From Bacillus pseudomycoides (GTDB lineage: Bacteria > Bacillota > Bacilli > Bacillales > Bacillaceae_G), in contig NZ_NUQE01000018.1 in the NCBI RefSeq assembly GCF_002582035.1, positions 160,846 to 224,845 of the forward strand: DNA of 64,000 nucleotides, read 5' to 3'. Within the stretch, counting starts at the first letter, position 1. Every line of letters starts with the position of its first letter. Under the pieces are notes generated by a model that searched no databases, was not told the origin of the DNA, and was given only the letters and a program-made list of their open reading frames with translations. This document shows positions 49,787 through 57,324 of this stretch, piece after piece. Made by a program: the position numbers and the translations under genes.

Positions 49787-50665
49787 TTAAAGTGTAGTAG
49801 GATACTTCTTGAAAAACTCATCAACATACTGCATAAACTCTTGCGGTTGTTGACGAAACGGTGCATGTTCGCCTTCTTTGATAATATGAAATGTACTGTT
49901 TTTTAAGAATTGATGATACGTTTCGCCTTTTTCCCAGGACACGCTTTTATCATTTCTTCCCCAAATAATTAACGTTGGCACTTTGATTTCATCAGCGTTA
50001 ATGCGTAAACGGCGCGGCCACATTTTGCCTAACTCGTCATGATGTGCTGTATCTTCACGTTTATACTTGACTTCTTCCTCGCGATATTCTTTCGGAGTAG
50101 AGACAGTACTTAAATCAGTTGATAATGTTGGTTTTGGAGATCCTTTCCCATGCTGTAAAGTTTCTGCTCCTATTGCATCCGTTAAAATAAGGTGGGTTAC
50201 AGCATCTGGATACAGGTATGTTAAATTTAAAGAAATTTCTCCGCCCATAGAGTGTCCTAATACAGCGAATGTATCATATCCTAACTTTTTCATTAATTTA
50301 TAATATAAATTTGCTTGGTTTGGGAAGGAATAGCGAAAATCCATCGGTTTTGAAGAATGGCCGAAACCTAAAATATCGACAGCAATAATTGTATGATTTT
50401 TTGCTAACGTGGGATAAATATCACTAAATCCATTTGATGAGCCCCCAAATCCATGAAGCATAAGTAAAGGTGGTTTATTTTTACCAATTTGTTTGAAGTA
50501 AATGGTTTGTCCATCAATTTCAATCATTTTTTCGTTCGTTTCTAGTTTTGTTGCAATTGTTTCTTTTACTTTTGTTGCTTTTTTTGTTTGTTTTTCAATT
50601 GTGCTGCAGCTCGTTAACGTTGTGAGAACAAAGCAGCTGAGCATGTAGAGCTTCCATTGTTTCAA
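49787..50665 (-). CDS. Alpha/beta hydrolase lipoprotein
   Basis: 292 residues. A lipoprotein signal with lipobox LTSC places Cys20 at the mature start, so the enzyme is tethered outside the membrane. The hydrolase fold has HGFGGSSNGF, nucleophile Ser139 in LGHSMGGE, acid in IIWGRNDKSV and His in EGEHAPF. TTG 50665 follows AAGGGGAAA. Esterase or lipase activity on an external substrate is likely. Confidence 0.87.
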   Translation of the reverse strand: MKQWKLYMLSCFVLTTLTSCSTIEKQTKKATKVKETIATKLETNEKMIEIDGQTIYFKQIGKNKPPLLMLHGFGGSSNGFSDIYPTLAKNHTIIAVDILGFGHSSKPMDFRYSFPNQANLYYKLMKKLGYDTFAVLGHSMGGEISLNLTYLYPDAVTHLILTDAIGAETLQHGKGSPKPTLSTDLSTVSTPKEYREEEVKYKREDTAHHDELGKMWPRRLRINADEIKVPTLIIWGRNDKSVSWEKGETYHQFLKNSTFHIIKEGEHAPFRQQPQEFMQYVDEFFKKYPTTL

Positions 50666-50680
50666 AGTGGTTTCCCCTTT

Positions 50681-51520
50681 CTAGCATAGCGCTGCATCCA
50701 TCATAGCAAATATAAAATCTCGTTTACCAGGAAGGTTCTCTCCGTTTTTTATCATGAAAGGAGAAAGCAGCGTTTCTTTAAACTCAAATGATAGCAATTT
50801 GTCCCTAAAGCTTTTTTGTGAATGAGGAATATCGATACGAACAGTTCCATGCCATTGATTACATATAGATAGTAATAAATGCAAGGCATATTCTTCATTG
50901 TGGGCAATAAGGGGAGTAACACATAAAGTGTCTCCTTTTCGTATACATAACGCAAAAGCTTCTAGTCTATCATTTATTTCTATTTTTAATGCAAGGTGTG
51001 CTCTGCCTAACAGTATTGAATACAACTTGGGACGATAAGCGTTGCTTGCTATGCAATCGAGTTGAATGAGTGCGTTAAGATCCTGACTTGTGATTTGACT
51101 AGTAGAAAAGGCGTTGATTTTTGTTATTGTACTATTTCGCTCGAATCGATGAATAGAAGTAATTGTGTTAAATCCATATGTATGGTATAAGGGCGTACCA
51201 GCATCCGTTGCAATGAGGACAAAAGGTTGTAATTGCGGAGCGTTTTTTATGCAAATGTCCAGCAAAGAGCGTGCTAATCCCCTGCGTTGAAAATTTGGAT
51301 GAACAATAAGCATACCAATAGAAGTAAATCCTGTTTTATATGGAAAAACAGCAATAGAAGAGATAAGTTTACCTTCGTTGTCATGGCCAAACAAAGTACC
51401 GATAGAAAAGAAGGTTTCAAATTGTTCTTTTATAAATGAAATGTCATGTAACCAACCTACTGCATCACAAAGAGATAGAAGTTGTGGGATATCAGACTGA
51501 TTTAGTGTTTTTATCTGCAT
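50681..51520 (-). CDS. Two-domain GNAT acetyltransferase
   Basis: 279 residues. The N-terminal half is a standard GNAT domain with LIVHPNFQRRGLARSLLD near residue 75 and TDAGTPLYHTYGF. The C-terminal half (about 150-279) is a second, degenerate GNAT-like module (LEAFALCIRKGDTLCVTPLI). It precedes the lipoprotein hydrolase by 15 bp on the same strand. The substrate is unknown. Confidence 0.85.
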   Translation of the reverse strand: MQIKTLNQSDIPQLLSLCDAVGWLHDISFIKEQFETFFSIGTLFGHDNEGKLISSIAVFPYKTGFTSIGMLIVHPNFQRRGLARSLLDICIKNAPQLQPFVLIATDAGTPLYHTYGFNTITSIHRFERNSTITKINAFSTSQITSQDLNALIQLDCIASNAYRPKLYSILLGRAHLALKIEINDRLEAFALCIRKGDTLCVTPLIAHNEEYALHLLLSICNQWHGTVRIDIPHSQKSFRDKLLSFEFKETLLSPFMIKNGENLPGKRDFIFAMMDAALC

Positions 51521-51700
51521 ATATTACACTCCCTCATTTTTCTTTAGTAGATACATTTTATCATGAGAAATCAAAATATTACGTCTTATTGTGCATTAAG
51601 GAAAGAGAGAGAGTTACAAACTTGCTGCATTTGGAAGGGTTGTATACCCCAATAAGTAAAACGACAAAGAAATACAACTTGCAACGACATTCACCTTAAA

Positions 51701-51750
51701 TTAACAAAATATTTACATATTTCCAATTTTCACTTAACAATTTTCTATTA
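51701..51750 (+). promoter_or_regulatory. PhoP-box direct repeats upstream of alkaline phosphatase
   Basis: TTAACA (51701), TTTACA (51712), CCAATT (51723), TTAACA (51734) and CTATTA (51745) recur every 11 bp. PhoP of Bacillus binds TTAACA-like hexamers at this spacing, so phosphate starvation should induce the gene. Confidence 0.8.
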
Positions 51751-51796
51751 AATTTGGTAATGGGGATTGAATTAAGAATTTGGGGGGACTTATCAG

Positions 51797-53182
51797 GTGA
51801 AAAAATTTATAAAGAAAGCATGGCCGTTTGCAGTTGTTTCATCGTTAGCACTTACTTCAATTGTAACATGGAATGTTACGCGTTCCGATGTCATTAAAGC
51901 AGATGAAAAAGAAGACAATGCAAAGATTAAAAATGTAATTGTCTTAATTGGAGATGGAATGGGCCCTTCTTATATGACAGCGCATCGTTATATGAAGGAT
52001 AACCCAAAAACATTTGAAATGGAGCAAACAGAATTCGATAAACACCTTGTAGGAACACAAGTGACATATCCAGAAGATGAACATCAAAATATTACTGACT
52101 CTGCTTCTGCTGCAACTGCGATGTCAGCAGGAATCAAAACATACAATGCTGCTATAGCGGTGGATAATGATAAAACAAACGTAAAGACAGTATTAGAGCA
52201 AGCGAAAGAGCGTGGGAAATCTACAGGGTTAGTTGCAACTTCTGAAATTACACATGCAACACCAGCAGCTTTCGGCGCACATGATATTAATCGAAAAAAT
52301 ATGGATGCAATTGCAAATGATTACTTCGATGAAAAAATTAACGGTAAGCATAAAGTAGATGTTCTTCTTGGCGGCGGCGTGAATAACTTTGTAAGAAAAG
52401 ACCGCAATCTTACAGAAGAATTTAAAAAAGATGGTTATAGCTATGTAACAGATCGTCAGCAATTATTAAATGATAAGAATGATCAAATTCTTGGATTATT
52501 TGCGCCAGGCGGTTTCGATAAAATGATTGACCGCGATGAAAAAACGCCTTCTTTAGAAGAAATGACAAATGCAGCGATTGATCGCTTAAATAAAAACAAA
52601 AATGGCTTCTTCTTAATGGTAGAAGGCAGCCAAATTGACTGGGCTGGTCATGATAATGACGTTGTTGCAGCGATGAGTGAAATGGAAGACTTTGAAAGAG
52701 CGTTTAAAGCAGCAATTGAGTTTGCGAAAAAAGATAAGCATACATTAGTTGTAGCAACTGCGGACCATTCTACTGGCGGTTTCTCTCTTGGAGCAAACGG
52801 CGAGTATAATTTTGATGTAAAACCGATTAAGGCAGCAAAACGTACACCTGACTTTATGGCAGCTGAAATCGCTAAAGGTGCAAACGTTGAAGAAACATTG
52901 AAAAAGTATATTGATTTACAATTAACACCTGAAGAAATTAAATCTGTGAATGATGCTGCAACGTCAAAAGATGTAACAACGATTGATAATGCAATTGAAG
53001 CAATCTTTAATACACGCTCTTACACAGGTTGGACAACTGGTGGCCATACTGGTGAAGATGTTGGTGTATATGCATATGGACCAGGGAAATACTTATTTGC
53101 TGGCGTTCAAGAAAATACAAACTTAGCAAAACGCGTGTTTGATATTATTGGCGGCGGCGACCCAAATAAAGGTAGACGCTAA
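51797..53182 (+). CDS. Alkaline phosphatase
   Basis: 461 residues with a Sec signal peptide (basic start then FAVVSSLALTSIVTW). Metal and nucleophile motifs are VLIGDGMGPSY (Asp53) and TDSASAATAMS (Ser102); ATADHSTGG and GWTTGGHTGED carry the zinc-ligand Asp/His. This is the PhoA/PhoB-type exported phosphatase of Bacillus. GTG 51797 follows GGGGGG. The PhoP repeats upstream fit phosphate control. Confidence 0.95.
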   Translation: MKKFIKKAWPFAVVSSLALTSIVTWNVTRSDVIKADEKEDNAKIKNVIVLIGDGMGPSYMTAHRYMKDNPKTFEMEQTEFDKHLVGTQVTYPEDEHQNITDSASAATAMSAGIKTYNAAIAVDNDKTNVKTVLEQAKERGKSTGLVATSEITHATPAAFGAHDINRKNMDAIANDYFDEKINGKHKVDVLLGGGVNNFVRKDRNLTEEFKKDGYSYVTDRQQLLNDKNDQILGLFAPGGFDKMIDRDEKTPSLEEMTNAAIDRLNKNKNGFFLMVEGSQIDWAGHDNDVVAAMSEMEDFERAFKAAIEFAKKDKHTLVVATADHSTGGFSLGANGEYNFDVKPIKAAKRTPDFMAAEIAKGANVEETLKKYIDLQLTPEEIKSVNDAATSKDVTTIDNAIEAIFNTRSYTGWTTGGHTGEDVGVYAYGPGKYLFAGVQENTNLAKRVFDIIGGGDPNKGRR

Positions 53183-53186
53183 TATG

Positions 53187-53222
53187 AAGAAAAAGCGAGG
53201 CTTCTTTGCCTTGCTTTTTTCT
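53187..53222 (+). terminator. Terminator after alkaline phosphatase
   Basis: AAAAAGCGAGGC / GCCTTGCTTTTTT hairpin with T-rich tail. Confidence 0.82.
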
Positions 53223-53245
53223 TTTTGATTTTGGAGGGTAGGTAT

Positions 53246-53725
53246 ATGAAGCGATGTCTAAAGAGATTAGGGATTTTAGGGATAGTATGTTTTCAATTAT
53301 GTGGATGTAGCTCACAAGAAAAAGTGCAAAAAAACACAATGGAAAAGGAAGAAACGATTCATAAAGAAGAGACAAATAAAAAGATTATAAAGCCTATACA
53401 GGAGGAAGAACAGCAAGCAATTAAAAAGTTAATAGATTCCTATATTCAAACAATAAATGAAAAAAACTTTGAAGGGCATATGGCACTTTTTTCAACGAAG
53501 TCATTAGGATTAGAGGATACAAAAGCACAAAAAGAAGCAGAATTTAAAAATAAGAATAAAAAAATCGAACTATTGGATTTTAGTGTAGGAAATTTTGAAG
53601 GAGAGTATGCTGTAGTAGAAACGAAAGAGAAAGAAGAATCTGTTGAAAAGAAAGTTCGTTACACTGTAGGAAAAGAAAATGGTGTATGGAAGATAGAAGA
53701 TGTAAGAGTGATTGAGAAAGAATAA
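53246..53725 (+). CDS. Lipoprotein with NTF2-like domain
   Basis: 159 residues; the lipobox LCGC gives a lipidated Cys at residue 21. A Lys/Glu-rich linker (about 25-55) leads to a SnoaL/NTF2-like domain (AIKKLIDSYIQTINEKNFEG ... VGKENGVWKIEDVRVI). Such domains bind small ligands or proteins at the cell surface. TTGGAGGG precedes ATG 53246. The function is unknown. Confidence 0.82.
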   Translation: MKRCLKRLGILGIVCFQLCGCSSQEKVQKNTMEKEETIHKEETNKKIIKPIQEEEQQAIKKLIDSYIQTINEKNFEGHMALFSTKSLGLEDTKAQKEAEFKNKNKKIELLDFSVGNFEGEYAVVETKEKEESVEKKVRYTVGKENGVWKIEDVRVIEKE

Positions 53726-53757
53726 AAAGAAGTTCTCTATAATCGAGAACTTCTTTT
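53726..53757. terminator. Bidirectional terminator
   Basis: AAAGAAGTTCTC / GAGAACTTCTTT stem with an 8-base loop between converging genes. Confidence 0.88.
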
Positions 53758-54409
53758 ACACAGGTAATAAAATGCGCTCTGAGCACGATTCAATATCATC
53801 AATATCTTGACGGATAGATGCCATCTTATTGTCAAGTTCTTCAGCTTTCATAGCGGCATCATGTAATTCCTGCTTTAAATATTCAGGGATATTTCCTTCA
53901 TATTTATAATACAGTTTATGTTCTAAACTTGCCCAGAAATCCATTGCTAACGTACGTAATTGAATCTCTGCAAAAACATCTTGTGTTCCTGAATTTAATG
54001 CCAATGGATACTTAATAATCATATGGAGACTTTTATAGCCATTTGGTTTTGGCTTTTCAATATAATCTTTAACTTCTATGATTTCCATATCTGTTCGTTT
54101 TTCTATCAAATTTTTTAAATAGTAAATATCTTCCACGAAACAACATGTAATTCGAATACCGATAATATCGAATAATTGATGTTGGGCGTTTTCGACAGTT
54201 GGTGCTAAGCTTTTTCGTTCCAATTTTTTAATAATACTTTTTGGTTGTTTTAATCGTGTTTTTATATGTTCAAACGGGTTATAGTCTTCTAGAAACTGAG
54301 CTTCCCGGTTCATAATTTCAAATTTTGTTTTCAGTTCTTCAAGAGCAAATGTATAAGGTAATACAAATGCTTTCCAATAATCAACTGTTGTTTGGTTATA
54401 TTCCATCAT
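53756..54409 (-). CDS. Small alarmone synthetase (GTP pyrophosphokinase, RelP-like)
   Basis: 217 residues, synthetase domain only, no HD domain, so it makes but cannot degrade (p)ppGpp. Motifs are IIGIRITCCFVEDIY, KPKPNGYKSLHMII and EIQLRTLAMDFWASLEHKLYYK. The KPKPNGYKSLH wording is nearer B. subtilis YwaC (RelP) than YjbM (RelQ) by memory. Starts at ATG 54409 or 54406 after AAGGTG are both possible. The window thus has a long Rel and a short synthetase. Confidence 0.9.
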   Translation of the reverse strand: MMEYNQTTVDYWKAFVLPYTFALEELKTKFEIMNREAQFLEDYNPFEHIKTRLKQPKSIIKKLERKSLAPTVENAQHQLFDIIGIRITCCFVEDIYYLKNLIEKRTDMEIIEVKDYIEKPKPNGYKSLHMIIKYPLALNSGTQDVFAEIQLRTLAMDFWASLEHKLYYKYEGNIPEYLKQELHDAAMKAEELDNKMASIRQDIDDIESCSERILLPV

Positions 54410-54445
54410 ATACACACCTTTTTCTTATTTGAAAAGTAAGGTTGC

Positions 54446-54517
54446 TTAACCTAAATACCAAATCATATAAGCAAACGCTGCCACAGATGAAATCATAAAG
54501 CGATAGCGTGTTTTCAT
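54446..54517 (-). CDS. Possible 23-residue membrane peptide upstream of the small synthetase
   Basis: ATG 54517 lies seven bases after GGGAGGGAGG, an unusually strong ribosome site. The peptide is MKTRYRFMISSVAAFAYM then IWYLG, a basic start with one short hydrophobic helix. It ends 37 bp before the synthetase gene on the same strand. It may be a small membrane protein or a leader peptide. Confidence 0.5.
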   Translation of the reverse strand: MKTRYRFMISSVAAFAYMIWYLG

Positions 54518-54818
54518 TAGGTTTTCCTCCCTCCCACATAGTGTTTGTTGTATGTTATAACTATGTACATTTTCTATACTAATTGATTGATGTGAATTCC
54601 GTATGAACAAATTGTTTCAGTTGTTTGTCTTTTTTATTCGTTTACAAAACATCTTGAGTTTGAGGTGTTTTGGCTTTCTTTGTATAAGCTCCTATATCGT
54701 TTCAGTTTTAATGATTGGTATGGGGAAAAGGGGGGAAACTACAATTCGATTATATGGATAACATCTAACGAAGAAAGACCCAGTTTTTCAAATAAGGAGA
54801 AATGTTTTTCTTATAGAA

Positions 54819-54847
54819 TTGACAAAGTGAATTCCAAAGTTTATGAT
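54819..54847 (+). promoter_or_regulatory. Sigma-A promoter of rpmG
   Basis: TTGACA 54819-54824, 17 bp, TATGAT 54842-54847. The rest of 54518-54818 holds no gene I can support. Confidence 0.85.
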
Positions 54848-54852
54848 ATAAA

Positions 54853-54866
54853 TCGTAATGATTACG
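54853..54866. promoter_or_regulatory. Zur box over the rpmG start site
   Basis: TCGTAATGATTACG, palindromic core CGTAAT-G-ATTACG, matches the Bacillus Zur operator. It lies just past the -10, where binding would block initiation when zinc is sufficient. Confidence 0.85.
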
Positions 54867-54908
54867 TTTTGTTTTTTGTGAAATGAATTTTCTAGGAGGT
54901 ATAAACCA

Positions 54909-55058
54909 ATGCGTGTAAATATTACGTTAGCTTGTACAGAATGCGGTGATCGCAATTATATTACAAAGAAAAATAAACGAAACAATCCAGAGCGTATTGA
55001 ACTAAAAAAATATTGTCCGCGATTAAAGCGAGTAACATTACATCGTGAAACGAAGTAA
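54909..55058 (+). CDS. rpmG: 50S ribosomal protein L33, three-Cys form
   Basis: 49 residues: [19 protein letters not shown] then basic segments and HRETK at the end. Cys9 and Cys12 form the first zinc half-site, but the second is CPRL, so Cys36 is present and Leu39 replaces the last Cys; zinc binding is probably weakened or lost. The Zur box upstream supports the idea of a zinc-sparing paralogue made when zinc is scarce. AGGAGG precedes ATG. Confidence 0.93.
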   Translation: MRVNITLACTECGDRNYITKKNKRNNPERIELKKYCPRLKRVTLHRETK

Positions 55059-55087
55059 ACGGCTAGAAATTTTAGTCGTTTTTTTGT
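55057..55087 (+). terminator. Terminator after rpmG
   Basis: AAACGGCTA / TAGTCGTTT imperfect stem with T-run. Confidence 0.8.
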
Positions 55088-55196
55088 TGTTTCTGAAGGA
55101 ATGTTTTTATTGTAGTACATAAAGCTGTACAGACACAAACAATCACCCGCCTACATACACATAATAAAGACCACTATTTTTGCGGGGGTGAAGAGG

Positions 55197-55655
55197 TTGA
55201 GTCTGTTCGCCGCAATTGGATATATGATTCGTGAGGTTTTTATTTTCGTATCGTATGTCAAAAATAATGCATTTCCACAGCCATTGTCGCCTGAGGAAGA
55301 GAGAAAGTACTTAGAGCTTATGGAGCAAGGAGATGCGCACGCAAGAAATCTTCTCATCGAACATAATTTACGTCTTGTGGCACATATTGTGAAGAAATTT
55401 GAAAATACAGGAGAAGATGCAGAAGATTTAATTTCTATCGGTACGATTGGTTTAATTAAGGCAATTGAAAGTTATTCGCAAGGAAAAGGAACGAAATTAG
55501 CAACGTATGCTGCTCGCTGTATTGAAAATGAAATTTTAATGCATTTACGGGTATTAAAGAAAACAAAAAAAGACGTTTCTCTTCATGACCCAATTGGTCA
55601 GGATAAGGAAGGAAATGAGATTCCCGCTAGACTTTATCCTGTTTTGTATGGATAA
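55197..55655 (+). CDS. sigK: RNA polymerase sigma-K, N-terminal part, interrupted
   Basis: Late mother-cell sporulation sigma factor. The hydrophobic pro-sequence ([15 protein letters not shown]) and region 2 ([33 protein letters not shown]) are intact through [12 protein letters not shown] (residue 142). Then ten foreign residues ([10 protein letters not shown]) lead to a stop, so region 4 and most of region 3 are missing. Normal SigK continues with about 95 more residues. This is the arrangement of spoIVCB in B. subtilis, where excision of the skin element rebuilds the gene. TTG 55197 with GGGGGTG upstream is the start. Confidence 0.93.
   Translation: MSLFAAIGYMIREVFIFVSYVKNNAFPQPLSPEEERKYLELMEQGDAHARNLLIEHNLRLVAHIVKKFENTGEDAEDLISIGTIGLIKAIESYSQGKGTKLATYAARCIENEILMHLRVLKKTKKDVSLHDPIGQDKEGNEIPARLYPVLYG
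55614..55618. other. Candidate attachment core inside sigK
   Basis: AATGA lies at the point where sigK homology ends (Asn140-Glu141-Ile142 codons). I recall AATGA as the core repeated at the B. subtilis skin ends; this is unverified, and the partner site is outside the window. Confidence 0.45.
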
Positions 55656-55707
55656 ATAAAAGGTTGACTATACTAATAACATTTGTTTTAATTATGTATT
55701 TGATTAA

Positions 55708-55740
55708 TAGTTGTCAACTGAGAGTGGACAACTATATAAT
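55708..55740 (+). promoter_or_regulatory. Promoter with overlapping inverted repeat ahead of the cassette
   Basis: TAGTTGTC (55708-55715) and GACAACTA (55727-55734) are inverted repeats that overlap TTGTCA (55711-55716) and abut TATAAT (55735-55740), an 18-bp-spaced sigma-A-like promoter. A repressor bound here would silence the three-gene cassette. Confidence 0.7.
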
Positions 55741-55794
55741 AAAAGTGTGAATAAATTCTTAATTTAATAAGGATTTAAGGGGGAATAGATACCT

Positions 55795-56442
55795 ATGACA
55801 AAACTCGATGCATTCCAATTAACGATTAATAAAGATTTAGGTGAACTTAATAATAAGCGTAAAGAACTATTAGTAAAAGAATTAAGTGGTTATTATGAAC
55901 ATCATGATCCTGATGCCCCAGAAGGAATTATGTTTATGTATAATAGTTTAGAAAATAATGACGAAGAATTCCAACAAGTAGATGACGAGCGGATTGTTGT
56001 TAGTGATGGATTAGTTATTTCTTCTGATGAAATAACGTTTTTAAAGTCAGCTGAGGATAAAAAAATAATAGATATTACATCGATAACATCTATTGTTAAG
56101 CAAGTCGTAAATACACTCCTTCTAGATGAAGATAAGTTAGGTATATCTATGGAATTAAGACATAGTATATCTATAGAAGGATCAGCACCTGAAAAGTCTT
56201 TAGAATTGTTTAGTACGTTTGGTATTAATAATGTAAAGGCTGTGGGAGCTAATTTTTTAATTGATGAAATGGACTATGCAAGTCAATTTAGCATAAAACC
56301 CGTTGTGAAAATAGAGAAGGAATTTGTATGTACGGAAAGAATTAATTATAAGACAGATATTGCGCTGGAGGACTTAGAAGGAGTTATTACAAACGCAATT
56401 GAACAATTCCACTCACGAGAGGATGCGGTTATTCAATCCTAA
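55795..56442 (+). CDS. Unknown protein, first gene of the PIN cassette
   Basis: 215 residues, acidic, with no signal peptide or membrane helix. The N-terminal half is helical (INKDLGELNNKRKELLVKEL), the second half alternates strands (LGISMELRHSISIEG, QFSIKPVVKIEKEFVC, INYKTDIALEDLEGVI). I do not recognise the family. AAGGGGGA precedes the ATG. It is the first gene after the operator-promoter and 24 bp ahead of the Asn-tract gene. Confidence 0.82.
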   Translation: MTKLDAFQLTINKDLGELNNKRKELLVKELSGYYEHHDPDAPEGIMFMYNSLENNDEEFQQVDDERIVVSDGLVISSDEITFLKSAEDKKIIDITSITSIVKQVVNTLLLDEDKLGISMELRHSISIEGSAPEKSLELFSTFGINNVKAVGANFLIDEMDYASQFSIKPVVKIEKEFVCTERINYKTDIALEDLEGVITNAIEQFHSREDAVIQS

Positions 56443-56466
56443 TCCTAAATTAAAGGATGATTAAAA

Positions 56467-56652
56467 ATGAAGAAAGATTTTGAATCTAATAATAATAATA
56501 ATAATAATAAAGATGAAAAGCTATCCCCTAAAGAGAGAGTAGAAAGAATGAAATTCTTTCTGGATAAATTATCAAACATGGAGTATTCTAACTTTTTACC
56601 GGAAGAATCTTATCGTGTTTATGAGCAATTAAGGGGGAAGCGTAGTGAATAA
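56467..56652 (+). CDS. Small Asn-tract protein, second gene of the PIN cassette
   Basis: 61 residues: MKKDFES, a run of seven Asn encoded by an AAT repeat, then a charged helical part (SPKERVERMKFFLDKLSNM, EESYRVYEQLRGK). It overlaps the start of the PIN gene by 8 bp, the coupling often seen between antitoxin and toxin. The size and charge would suit an antitoxin, but it has no recognised DNA-binding motif. Function unknown. Confidence 0.75.
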   Translation: MKKDFESNNNNNNNKDEKLSPKERVERMKFFLDKLSNMEYSNFLPEESYRVYEQLRGKRSE

Positions 56653-57280
56653 GAGTTCGTTATTTTTAATAAATAAAGATCTAGATAAGCTTGATTTACC
56701 TCCTTCGGCATTTTTAGACACCAATGTAATACTTGATGTTTATTTGAATAGAAAACATAAGGAAGATTGGTTGAATTTCTTATTCCGGGGAGCGGAAGAA
56801 GGAACAGATTTTATTTATACATTACATACTTTAAGAGAAATACGAAATGTTTTAAATGTGCAAGTTCATAAAAGGCAGGCACTTGAACTGAACTTTAAAA
56901 GCTATAAAGACACACCAGCATGGAAGGCGCTTGAAAATAGTCCAAAGTTTAATTTTAGTAAAGAAGTGACTAGTGAAGTAAATAAGGTGAAAATCTTTTT
57001 AGATTCAGCGGGATTTACATTTAAGACGGTACCTAATGATGAGTCTATGTTTGAATTAGAAGGATTATATGCAGAAAAATATGATTTAGGACCTGGAGAT
57101 GCAGCAATTGCTGCTCAAATGGACAAGCTAGGGGTTAATTCCATTTGTTCTAATGATTCAGGATTCTTGAAAACAGATTATTTTAATGTTTATACACCAA
57201 CTTCAAAAGCGTCAAGGTTATCTTCTACTAGAAGTAAAGAAGTAAAAGATTATAAATCTCTATTAACTTTAAAAAAATAA
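56645..57280 (+). CDS. PIN-domain protein, third gene of the cassette
   Basis: 211 residues. The PIN acidic set is visible: Asp25 in AFLDTNVILDVY, Glu65 in LREIRNVL, Asp152 in LGPGDAAIAAQM and Asp171 in ICSNDSGF, so an Mg-dependent ribonuclease fold is likely. GTG 56645 follows AGGGGGAAG inside the previous gene. It is longer than VapC toxins (about 130 residues), with an insertion between Glu65 and Asp152. A toxin or defence effector role is inferred, not shown. Confidence 0.85.
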   Translation: MNKSSLFLINKDLDKLDLPPSAFLDTNVILDVYLNRKHKEDWLNFLFRGAEEGTDFIYTLHTLREIRNVLNVQVHKRQALELNFKSYKDTPAWKALENSPKFNFSKEVTSEVNKVKIFLDSAGFTFKTVPNDESMFELEGLYAEKYDLGPGDAAIAAQMDKLGVNSICSNDSGFLKTDYFNVYTPTSKASRLSSTRSKEVKDYKSLLTLKK

Positions 57281-57312
57281 AAGTCTCTATTTCTTAGAGA
57301 CTTTTATTCTTG
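57278..57312. terminator. Bidirectional terminator between the cassette and recombinase gene
   Basis: ATAAAAGTCTCTA / TAGAGACTTTTAT stem is symmetric with A and T runs. Confidence 0.85.
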
Positions 57313-57324
57313 TAAAGTTGCTTT

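Noticed and set aside
54665-54886. Plus-strand frame of 73 codons before rpmG
   Set aside because: It covers the rpmG promoter and Zur box, has no ribosome site and an unnatural composition.
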